Origin: Shewanella putrefaciens
GTDB lineage: Bacteria; Pseudomonadota; Gammaproteobacteria; Enterobacterales; Shewanellaceae
Direction of reading: 5' to 3'
Length of the DNA: 64,000 bases
Assembly (NCBI RefSeq): GCF_016406325.1
Contig: NZ_CP066370.1
Span: forward strand, 558,001-622,000
Shown piece after piece: positions 57,125-64,000 of the stretch. Each line of letters begins with the position of its first letter. Position 1 is the first letter of the stretch. Under the pieces are notes generated by a model. That model was not told where the DNA came from, ran no database searches, and saw only the letters and a program-made list of their open reading frames with translations. Position numbers and translations under genes: made by a program.

Positions 57125-57499
57125 ATGGAATATGAATTTCGGCGTAACAGTTTAACGGGCACTTTTTTAGCCACCTTTAGCATGGATCATGAAGTGCTTG
57201 GGCAGTGGTTTTCTGAAGAATTAGGGCCAGAGTTAGCCAAAATTCAGCAAGTGTTAGACAGCGTCACAGAGATCCTCGCGGGTAAACGCGAATCATGGCA
57301 GCTTATTGGCAGTGACTTAACCTTAGAAATAGATCGAGAGCAAGCCAGAGTGTACGCCAATGTATTGGGATTTGATGAGGAGTATGAATTAGAAGATGCG
57401 ATGTCACTCTATGATGCTGAATCTGAAGCCTATTGCGGTTTAGAGGATTTTGAACAAGCACTGTTAAGCTGGCAAGAATTTGTGCAAAAGGGCATTTAA
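57125..57499 (+). CDS. yacL: UPF0231 family protein YacL
   Basis: A 124-residue cytoplasmic protein. It matches E. coli YacL along its length: MEYEFRRNSLTGTFLATFSMDHEVLGQWF at the start, SWQLIGSDLTLEIDREQARVYAN in the middle and YDAESEAYCGLEDFEQAL near the end. Function is unknown. The internal ATG is chosen to match YacL; the frame open to 57068 would add 19 residues. A bidirectional terminator separates it from narP. Confidence 0.9.
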   Translation: MEYEFRRNSLTGTFLATFSMDHEVLGQWFSEELGPELAKIQQVLDSVTEILAGKRESWQLIGSDLTLEIDREQARVYANVLGFDEEYELEDAMSLYDAESEAYCGLEDFEQALLSWQEFVQKGI

Positions 57500-57541
57500 G
57501 CATCACTGATGCCATATGAATGTGTATTCTTTTGGCTAGTA

Positions 57542-57573
57542 TAATAAAGGCAATCTGTTGATTGCCTTTATTA
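57542..57573 (+). terminator. Bidirectional terminator between yacL and narP
   Basis: A 14-bp perfect stem (taataaaggcaatc and its complement) with a 4-nt loop sits between the convergent genes. Confidence 0.9.
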
Positions 57574-57587
57574 TTTACTCTGCTGTT

Positions 57588-58217
57588 TTAGTTATTTAAA
57601 TACCTTACTGCCATTTCGGTTCGTGATTTGGCATTCGCTTTACGCAGTAAATTTTTAACGTGAACTTTTACTGTGCCTTCACTGATATGTAAATGTTCTG
57701 AAATCATACGATTGCTTAAGCCTTCCGCCAATTGTTGCAGGATTTGTAACTCCCTTGGTGTAAGACTTGAGATCCATTCTTGCTCATCGGCAACATTTTT
57801 AAGCTCATAGAGATATTCTTCAATTTCCTCACTGATCACCCTATGTCCTAGCATGGCATTTTTGAGTTTTTCGAGCAGTAAATCCGGTTCGGTATCCTTG
57901 AGTAAATAGCCGTCCGCACCTGCGCGAAGTAATCTAATCACATCTTGTTTTGCGTCGGAAACAGTGAGAATAACGATGCGTGAAGTAACACCTTCCTGGC
58001 GCATGGCGTTGAGTGTATCGAGTCCTGTCATGCCTTTCATATTCAAATCAAGGAGTATGATATCTGGCTCATCCGTCGCGACTGCACTTAACGCATCTAA
58101 TCCGCCACCAGCTTCGCCAAAAAGACTGAAATCAGGATCTGAAGTGATCAATTGGCAGATACCTTTACGTAAAAGCGGATGGTCATCAACGACCAAGATA
58201 GAATAGGGTTTACCCAT
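57588..58217 (-). CDS. narP: Nitrate/nitrite response regulator NarP
   Basis: A 209-residue NarL/FixJ-family regulator. The receiver domain has Asp11/Asp12, phospho-acceptor Asp57 in IILLDLNMKGMTG and Lys in LLKDTEPD. The LuxR-type helix-turn-helix reads SLTPRELQILQQLAEGLSNRMISEHLHISEGTVKVHVKNLLRK across about 145-190. The ATG giving MGKPYSIL overlaps narQ by 8 bp; an extension to 58286 is rejected. NarP-type proteins bind 7-2-7 heptamer pairs, one of which lies before nrfA. Confidence 0.93.
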   Translation of the reverse strand: MGKPYSILVVDDHPLLRKGICQLITSDPDFSLFGEAGGGLDALSAVATDEPDIILLDLNMKGMTGLDTLNAMRQEGVTSRIVILTVSDAKQDVIRLLRAGADGYLLKDTEPDLLLEKLKNAMLGHRVISEEIEEYLYELKNVADEQEWISSLTPRELQILQQLAEGLSNRMISEHLHISEGTVKVHVKNLLRKANAKSRTEMAVRYLNN

Positions 58218-60009
58218 GTGTAGGCTCCAGTTGAGAAGGAAAAATAAGAGTGACTTTCGTTCCTTGGGGAATACCGAGTTCACCATCGGTCACAGTAGTA
58301 AGTGTGCCATTTTGTATTTGATTTTCGGTTGGTTCAATATGATTAGGGACAATGAGTTTATCATTGCTGCTAAACACCACCATACCCGCGAGTTTACTCG
58401 CTCGCTCGTGCATAATCCCTATACCAAAATGTTGATCTCGCTCTTTTAAATGCTCAATACCCACGCCATTATCGCAGACACTGATATTGACCATAGCGTT
58501 ATCATCCTTATAGCAACGTATATGTATCAGGGTTGCCTTTGAATGTTTTATGGCATTAAGCGTTGCTTCTCGGGTGATTTGTAATATATGGATATGCTGT
58601 TTTGCCTCAAGCCATTGGGGGGAGAGTTTGTAATCTAAACTGATTTTTATATCGGTTTTAGCTCTAAGCTGATCCAGCATGGCTTCCATTGCACTTTTCA
58701 AATTAGGTTCTTTAATGGTAAGCCTGAAGGTTGATAACAATTCTCGAAGCTGCACGTAAGCCGTACTCACACCTTCGTTAATCTCGTTTAGCTGATTTTC
58801 TACCGCTGGACTACGGCAACTATAGGCAAGATTTTTACGCAACAAGCTGATTTGTATCTTCAAAAAAGATAACACTTGACCAAGGGAGTCATGTAATTCG
58901 CGCGCGATCACCCCGCGTTCTTCCATTAACGCTAACTGTTGTCTTTGCTCTGTGGCATTGTGAATCACAATTGAGCGAGTCAACATAATGGCAAAGTTGT
59001 TAAACAATGCAATATTAGGTGTTTGTGCGGAAATCAGTTCTAAATAACCTAAATCAACTTGCTCAAACTGCATCGGAAAACGAGTGCTTTCCTTTGGTTC
59101 TGTCGGCCAGCCCCCATTTGCCTCAACGATTTCCACCTCTTGATCTGGGTATTGAATTATCAGTCGTAGATAATCAAGGGATTCATAACCTTTAAGCTGA
59201 TTTAGTGCTTCTCTAAGGGCTTTATAATCGAGTTTATTGGCATTTAGGGTGAGTAAATTATCATATAAAAAGGCCAGCTCATTATTTGCCCTCGTCAATG
59301 CTAAGGTTTTTTCTGCAACCTGTGACTCTAAGTTTCCATATAACGTAGCTAATTCCTTTGCTGTTTTTTGTAGCGCATTGGTCAACGCGGTGAGCTCGAT
59401 ATATTCGGTTTCTGGCATTTCAATTTCAAAATTACCTTTAGAAATGGTGTTGGCGGACTCCATCAATTTTTGCAATGGCACTACTACCTTACGTTTGGTG
59501 AACCGCACGGCAATAAAAGCAATAAAGAGCATCAGCCCTAGACCAAAAATTTGGCTGGCTGCCAATAACCTCAATTTAAAGGCGGCATGGTGTTCCATTT
59601 CCAGTACGAGTAAATCTATCGTATCGACAAAGTCCTTGAGTGCTGCAGCATAGTCACGGGAATTTTCCTGCTCAATGTAATATTTCATGACGAGCCACTT
59701 GTCGATCACAAGTTGGTATTGGTCTGCGATTTTTTGTGGGCTTAGCCAACCTGTCGATGGCTGTAAGGCTTCGGAATGCAAGGTATTTTCAAATTCGATA
59801 ATTTTTTTCTGGGCGGCTTGGCTACCTGAATTGGCATAAAACATGAGTCGATAACTTTGCATCCGCAGGGATCCTGATGCGTTAATTGCTTTAGCATCGC
59901 CTAAACTATAGGACAGATTAATGATGGCAAAGATGGCTAAACTGCTAGAAAGCAGAATAAGGACTAACATTAATCCTAAAATCTTAGAGGTGAGACTGCC
60001 TCGTTTCAT
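58210..60009 (-). CDS. narQ: Nitrate/nitrite sensor histidine kinase NarQ
   Basis: A 599-residue membrane sensor. Transmembrane helices at about 9-32 and 150-168 enclose a periplasmic domain that begins with the nitrate-binding P-box (DAKAINASGSLRMQSYRL, residues 38-55). HAMP and a GAF-like region follow, then a HisKA_3 H-box ARELHDSLGQVLSFLK (phospho-acceptor His373), and ATPase boxes NAIKHSKAT, CDNGVGI and FGIGIMHERA. It phosphorylates NarP in response to nitrate/nitrite. It is divergent from nrfA, whose expression it probably controls; the narQ-narP order and overlap show an operon. Confidence 0.94.
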   Translation of the reverse strand: MKRGSLTSKILGLMLVLILLSSSLAIFAIINLSYSLGDAKAINASGSLRMQSYRLMFYANSGSQAAQKKIIEFENTLHSEALQPSTGWLSPQKIADQYQLVIDKWLVMKYYIEQENSRDYAAALKDFVDTIDLLVLEMEHHAAFKLRLLAASQIFGLGLMLFIAFIAVRFTKRKVVVPLQKLMESANTISKGNFEIEMPETEYIELTALTNALQKTAKELATLYGNLESQVAEKTLALTRANNELAFLYDNLLTLNANKLDYKALREALNQLKGYESLDYLRLIIQYPDQEVEIVEANGGWPTEPKESTRFPMQFEQVDLGYLELISAQTPNIALFNNFAIMLTRSIVIHNATEQRQQLALMEERGVIARELHDSLGQVLSFLKIQISLLRKNLAYSCRSPAVENQLNEINEGVSTAYVQLRELLSTFRLTIKEPNLKSAMEAMLDQLRAKTDIKISLDYKLSPQWLEAKQHIHILQITREATLNAIKHSKATLIHIRCYKDDNAMVNISVCDNGVGIEHLKERDQHFGIGIMHERASKLAGMVVFSSNDKLIVPNHIEPTENQIQNGTLTTVTDGELGIPQGTKVTLIFPSQLEPTHG

Positions 60010-60155
60010 AGGTTGGCTATCCAGTTGAAGGCCACGTTTTGATGGCTCTTTAGTTGTGTTTTTACATTAGAAAATAATGTAATACCTTAACAAAAACATA
60101 AAAGTGTGAACAACAACACTATTACATTTTGATCTGGCGCAAACTTCACCGCAGA

Positions 60156-60171
60156 TACCTCCTAAGAGGTA
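60156..60171 (+). promoter_or_regulatory. NarP 7-2-7 site upstream of nrfA
   Basis: TACCTCC-TA-AGAGGTA is an inverted pair of NarL/NarP heptamers (TACYYMT) with 2-bp spacing; the left heptamer deviates only at its last base. It lies 80 bp before the nrfA ATG and 147 bp before narQ. A ttgat half-site about 25 bp to its left may be a CRP/FNR-type element. Confidence 0.7.
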
Positions 60172-60250
60172 TATTTTTAGCGGCATTAAGCTACTAACTT
60201 TGGTAACGGAGATGTCGTGATTCACAACAATAATGTAACACGGAGATGAG

Positions 60251-61654
60251 ATGATGAAGAAGATGACAGGTAAGTCCTTTGCACTAAGTGCACTGGTTGC
60301 CGCCAGCTTCATGGCGGCGGGCGCAATGGCGAGCGATAAAACTGAACCTCGCAATGAGGTTTATAAAGATAAATTTAAAAATCAATACAATAGCTGGCAT
60401 GATACCGCTAAAAGTGAAGAGTTAGTGGATGCGCTTGAACAGGATCCTAATATGGTTATCCTGTGGGCAGGTTATCCTTTTGCAAAGGATTATAAAGCTC
60501 CGCGTGGTCATATGTATGCGGTAACCGATGTACGCAATACCTTACGTACAGGTGCGCCTAAAGACGCGGAAGACGGCCCATTGCCAATGGCATGTTGGAG
60601 TTGTAAAAGTCCAGATGTGCCTCGCCTGATTGAAGAGCAAGGCGAAGACGGTTATTTCAAAGGTAAGTGGGCTAAGGGTGGCCCAGAAGTGACTAACGCA
60701 ATTGGCTGCGGTGATTGCCATGATAAAGGCTCGCCAAAGTTACGTATTTCTCGCCCTTATGTTGACCGTGCATTAGATGCAATCGGTACACCTTTTAGCA
60801 AGGCTTCTAAGCAAGATAAAGAATCAATGGTGTGTGCCCAGTGCCACGTTGAATACTATTTTGAAAAAACCGAAGACAAAAAAGGTTTTGTCAAATTCCC
60901 TTGGGATATGGGTGTGACTGTTGAGAAAATGGAAGTCTATTATGACTCAATCCAATTCTCAGATTGGACCCATGCACTGTCTAAAGCACCAATGTTAAAA
61001 GCCCAACATCCAGAGTATGAAACTTGGAAAATGGGTATTCATGGTATGAATAATGTGAGCTGTGTTGACTGCCACATGCCAAAAGTCACCAGTGCTGATG
61101 GCAAGAAGTTTACCGATCATAAAGTCGGTAATCCATTCGACCGTTTTGAAGAAACCTGTGCAACTTGCCATAGCCAAACGAAAGAGTTTTTGGTTGGCGT
61201 GACGAATGAGCGTAAAGCTAAAGTCAAAGAAATGAAGTTGAAAGCAGAAGAGCAATTAGTTAAAGCACATTTTGAAGCTGAAGCTGCTTGGAAAGCTGGT
61301 GCAACTGAAGAAGAAATGAAGCCTATCCTGACTGATATCCGTCATTCACAATGGCGTTGGGATCTAGCGATTGCTTCCCATGGTGTTGCGGCTCACGCTC
61401 CTGATGAAGCCTTGCGTATCCTAGGAACATCAGTCAATAAAGCTGCTGATGCGCGTGTTAAGTTAGCGCAGTTACTGGGTAAAAAAGGTATTACTGATCC
61501 AGTGGCCGTTCCTGATATTTCAACCAAAGCGAAAGCACAAGCCGTGTTAGGCATGGATATGAAACAACTGGTTGAAGAGAAAGAAGCCTTCAAGAAAAAC
61601 ATCCTGCCTAAATGGGATGAAGAAGCTAAAAAGCGCGAAGCGACATATAAGTAA
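60251..61654 (+). CDS. nrfA: Cytochrome c nitrite reductase, catalytic subunit
   Basis: A 467-residue periplasmic penta-haem enzyme that reduces nitrite to ammonium with six electrons. A signal peptide (about 1-27, ending AMA) precedes five haem motifs: CWSCK (115-119, the unusual lysine-ligated active-site haem), CGDCH (153-157), CAQCH (195-199), CVDCH (271-275) and CATCH (303-307). No nrfBCD follows, so electrons likely come from a CymA-type quinol dehydrogenase as known in Shewanella. Two tandem ATGs exist; a ggagatgag site serves either. It is followed by a strong terminator. Confidence 0.97.
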
Positions 61655-61683
61655 TACTTAGCCTGATAAAGGTTAATAAAGCC

Positions 61684-61712
61684 AAAGCCCTCAAATTTGA
61701 GGGCTTTTTTTT
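61684..61712 (+). terminator. Terminator of nrfA
   Basis: A 24-nt perfect palindrome (aaagccctcaaa and its complement) followed by a T run, about 30 nt after the nrfA stop. Confidence 0.94.
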
Positions 61713-61839
61713 ATAATGGGCTTATTGAGGTCTCTTGAGGTTTAGAGATTATTTTTCCTCAGGTGGATAAAACAAAGTGATAAAACGCTTCATTAGGTGG
61801 CATAGTGAGTTTTATTACCGCATAAAAAGAGGAAGATTG

Positions 61840-63318
61840 ATGTCTGATGTTGTGCTGAATAAAGGTATTGTGATTGAGCAATTGCGCTATGGGCACGGTA
61901 ATGATGTGCTGGTAGTTGATGCATGGCAATTAGGAACGGCTGAGCATTGGGCAATTTTTGCGACCGATAGTTATTCAGGCTCCCTCCTTGGGCGGATCTT
62001 ATCGGGGGATATTACACCAGATCAGGGGATTATAACTGGTCTACCACAGCGTATTGGTTGGGTTTCCCTTGGACAGCAACAGGCATTACTGGCGCGGGAA
62101 TTAGCGAAAGATGAGCTTGATTATGGATCAAGTGTCGAGTTGTTAGTGCTGGAATGTTGTCAGGGTGCTCAGCAATTAGGCCCATTATTACAACAAGTAG
62201 GGCTAGAACATTTGCGCCTACGAGGTTTTCGGCAGTTATCAACCGGTGAAACTCGGCGGGTAATGTTAGCGCGTGCCCTAGCAATGCAACCGCAATTGCT
62301 GATCCTTGATGATCCCTATGCGGGTTTAGATTGTGAGCATCAGGAGAGTTTGTCACAACTGTTGGATGAAGTTGCCAAGAACTGTCAGCTACTGCTCATT
62401 ACCTCTCGCCAAGAGGAGTTACCAGAATGTATCAGCCATGTGGCATTGTTTAATACTGAAATGCTTCAATCAGGACAGAACATACATAAGTTGAGTTTGC
62501 CTATGTCCATCAAGGAGTGGCATAGCCATCCCATTATGGCCCAGCTTCATGCTTTGTCGGCCCAGCGCAGCGATGAATTATTGGCATTATTGGTGCGCCA
62601 GCGCCATAAGGTTGAAGATTTTGACCCCTTGGTGGAAATTAAAAATGGCAAAGTGGAATATGTGAGTGGGCTGATTTTTTCTGGAGTTAACTGGCGTATT
62701 GAGGCTGGGCAACATTGGCAAGTGCGTGGCCCGAATGGTTGCGGTAAAAGTACTTTACTTGGGCTTATTTTAGGGGATCATCCCCAATGTTATAGCAACG
62801 ATATCACGCTTTTTGGTCGTCCACGGGGAAGTGGTGAAAGTATTTGGGAAATTAAACAAAGGATTGGCATTGTTTCTTCCGCACTGCATTTGCAGTATCG
62901 AGTGAGTTGCTCCGCCCTTGATGTGCTACTTTCAGGTTTCTTTGATTCTATTGGCCTATACCATAAACCCACTAAGCTTCAACATGATCTCGCTAAAGAA
63001 TGGTTAGCTATTCTACATATGAGTGAATTGGCACACATCAGTTTTAAGCAACTAGAATATGGGCAGCAGCGATTATTACTGATTGGGCGGGCGTTAATTA
63101 AAAAGCCCTTATTGTTGATTCTTGATGAGCCGTACCAAGGGCTCGATTTTATCAATCGAACCTTAGTGATGCGTACGCTAGAGATGATTGCCCATCATCA
63201 TCTGAGTCAGCTTTTATATGTGTCCCATCATAGGGAGGATGCCCTACCATCCATCAAACACTTTATTGATTTCGTTAGACAAGGTGATGGATATTCTGTG
63301 CAAGTGAGCCATCTCTAA
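61840..63318 (+). CDS. modF: ModF-like double ABC ATPase
   Basis: A 492-residue cytoplasmic protein with two ABC ATPase domains and no membrane span, as in ModF of molybdate loci. The C-terminal domain is complete: Walker A GPNGCGKST, a degenerate signature LEYGQQ and Walker B LLLILDEPYQGLD. The N-terminal domain has signature LSTGETRRV and Walker B LLILDDPYAGLD, but its Walker A position reads ATDSYSGS and lacks the Lys. No mod genes are adjacent, so the symbol is tentative. The ATG at 61840 with agaggaag is chosen over an upstream ATG at 61777. Confidence 0.75.
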   Translation: MSDVVLNKGIVIEQLRYGHGNDVLVVDAWQLGTAEHWAIFATDSYSGSLLGRILSGDITPDQGIITGLPQRIGWVSLGQQQALLARELAKDELDYGSSVELLVLECCQGAQQLGPLLQQVGLEHLRLRGFRQLSTGETRRVMLARALAMQPQLLILDDPYAGLDCEHQESLSQLLDEVAKNCQLLLITSRQEELPECISHVALFNTEMLQSGQNIHKLSLPMSIKEWHSHPIMAQLHALSAQRSDELLALLVRQRHKVEDFDPLVEIKNGKVEYVSGLIFSGVNWRIEAGQHWQVRGPNGCGKSTLLGLILGDHPQCYSNDITLFGRPRGSGESIWEIKQRIGIVSSALHLQYRVSCSALDVLLSGFFDSIGLYHKPTKLQHDLAKEWLAILHMSELAHISFKQLEYGQQRLLLIGRALIKKPLLLILDEPYQGLDFINRTLVMRTLEMIAHHHLSQLLYVSHHREDALPSIKHFIDFVRQGDGYSVQVSHL

Positions 63319-63499
63319 GCTAGTTAACTCATTAAAATTAATATGAAAAATACTAACTATTTTAGTGATAGCGAATTTTTATTGTAAATTTGGCGTTGTT
63401 TAATGTTGTTGCAATTGTTATTTTTTTGTTCATACTTGCGACTGATATAGGAGTTTTACGGGGAAGCTAAGTGCTTTCTTGACTTCTTATTTAGTCAAC
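63319..63499 (+). other. A/T-rich promoter region before the c-di-GMP riboswitch
   Basis: No ORF and no terminator-like hairpin were seen after modF. Together with the riboswitch it makes up the 346-bp gap before the last gene. Confidence 0.4.
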
Positions 63500-63588
63500 T
63501 GACGAACAGGTACACCCGTTGTGAGACGGGGTCGCAAAGCTTCGGGTCTTGATTTTTTATTAAGATAGCCGGGTTGCCGAATCAGGTG
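63500..63588 (+). promoter_or_regulatory. Cyclic-di-GMP-I (GEMM) riboswitch
   Basis: The leader of the final gene shows the GEMM-I pattern: gacgaacagg, a first hairpin (acccgttgtgagacgggg), the conserved ggtcgcaaagcttcgggtct junction, a second hairpin and the closing agatagccgggttgccgaa block. It parallels the Vibrio Vc2 element. Binding of c-di-GMP should change expression of the downstream secreted protein. The expression platform is in 63589-63660, where cgct / agcg can form a small hairpin. Confidence 0.9.
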
Positions 63589-63664
63589 AAAAATCGTTCG
63601 TATACGCTCAAATCATTAGCGTTTACAGAATGTTTAACAATATTTTTTACCTGTCGGAGAATAT

Positions 63665-64000
63665 ATGAAATATAAAGTACTCGCTTTAGTCTCTTTGTTT
63701 GCAGCTATGTCGGCAAATGCTTCCGTAATCTATGATGAAAATGGTGTAGGTTTTGTTGGTAAAGGGGATATCCAATCACTATTTGATTGGAATAATAGCC
63801 AATTACAAGAAAATGCATCTTTACTTGAATTTCGCTTTATTACCGCAGGAAGTGTAACGTGGCAATGTGAGTGGTTTACTGGTCCAACTCAGAAACGCCA
63901 TGTTAACTCCGTTAGCACGCATGCGGTTGACACGAGTGCAGCTATTGATCCAAGAAAAAATAGCAAAGGTATGATCACTGGATTCAACTTAAGCGGTACT
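63665..64000 (+). CDS. Secreted protein of unknown function under c-di-GMP control (5' part)
   Basis: The first 112 codons are visible; the gene continues beyond the right edge. A signal peptide (MKYKVLALVSLFAAMSANA, cut before SVIYDENG) is followed by a soluble region containing VGFVGKGDIQSLFDWNN, FRFITAGSVTWQCEWF and a basic segment. The start has a ggag site. I do not recognise the family. Its riboswitch suggests an adhesion, matrix or surface role, typical of c-di-GMP targets, but this is inference. Confidence 0.8.
   Translation, partial: MKYKVLALVSLFAAMSANASVIYDENGVGFVGKGDIQSLFDWNNSQLQENASLLEFRFITAGSVTWQCEWFTGPTQKRHVNSVSTHAVDTSAAIDPRKNSKGMITGFNLSGT

Overview
The window looks like chromosomal DNA of a Shewanella species (Gammaproteobacteria). 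This is inferred from gene content and protein sequence: a penta-haem nitrite reductase NrfA beside one NarQ/NarP pair, a full tetrathionate reductase locus (ttrBCA divergent from ttrSR), ArcA and Crp, arginine succinyltransferase genes downstream of pabA, and several families common in Shewanella (DUF3581, DUF2391, DUF3293, YacL). No tRNA, rRNA, CRISPR array or transposase gene was recognised.

Layout. 1-10200 holds the end of pabA, a lipoprotein S9 peptidase, an HDOD protein, an HSL-type hydrolase and an arginine catabolic block (astC/argD, astA, astD, DUF1338 enzyme) behind a double ARG box. 10200-13750 is on the minus strand: a PepSY protein with an OmpR/PhoQ-type two-component pair, then crp. 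13750-25600 is a housekeeping plus-strand run (Sel1-repeat protein, GGDEF-EAL protein, hrpB, mrcB, ppiC, small membrane proteins, DUF3581) ending in a minus-strand soluble PAS chemoreceptor. 25900-33800 is the tetrathionate respiration locus: reductase operon ttrB-ttrC-ttrA on the minus strand and sensor/regulator ttrS-ttrR on the plus strand, with two clear palindromes between them. 34131-40584 is a tight four-gene SMC-like operon: ATPase, MukE-like, MukF/kleisin-like and Toprim nuclease-like, i.e. a Wadjet/MksBEFG-type plasmid-defence candidate in the order C-B-A-D. 40976-45700 carries a dicarboxylate/amino-acid symporter, a Cache chemoreceptor, a YqhA-type membrane protein and a BON lipoprotein.

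45700-48680 is an accessory insertion: an AvcD/DcdV-type anti-phage dCTP deaminase with a translationally coupled 46-codon ORF, bracketed by oppositely oriented copies of a ~250-bp hairpin-rich repeat. 48683-64000 returns to core genes: fbp (with a 24-bp tandem repeat extending the C-terminus), a DPP-IV-like peptidase, arcA, DUF3293, lysC behind a lysine riboswitch, zntB, yacL, narP-narQ divergent from nrfA with a NarP-type site between them, a ModF-like double ABC ATPase, and a cyclic-di-GMP riboswitch in front of a secreted protein cut by the window end.

Together the window combines anaerobic respiration of tetrathionate and nitrite with its regulators (TtrSR, NarQP, ArcA, Crp), amino-acid metabolism, cell-wall synthesis and two separate candidate defence loci (the SMC operon and the deaminase cassette). 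Those two loci, their unexplained flanking elements, and the riboswitch-controlled secreted protein are the most interesting parts.
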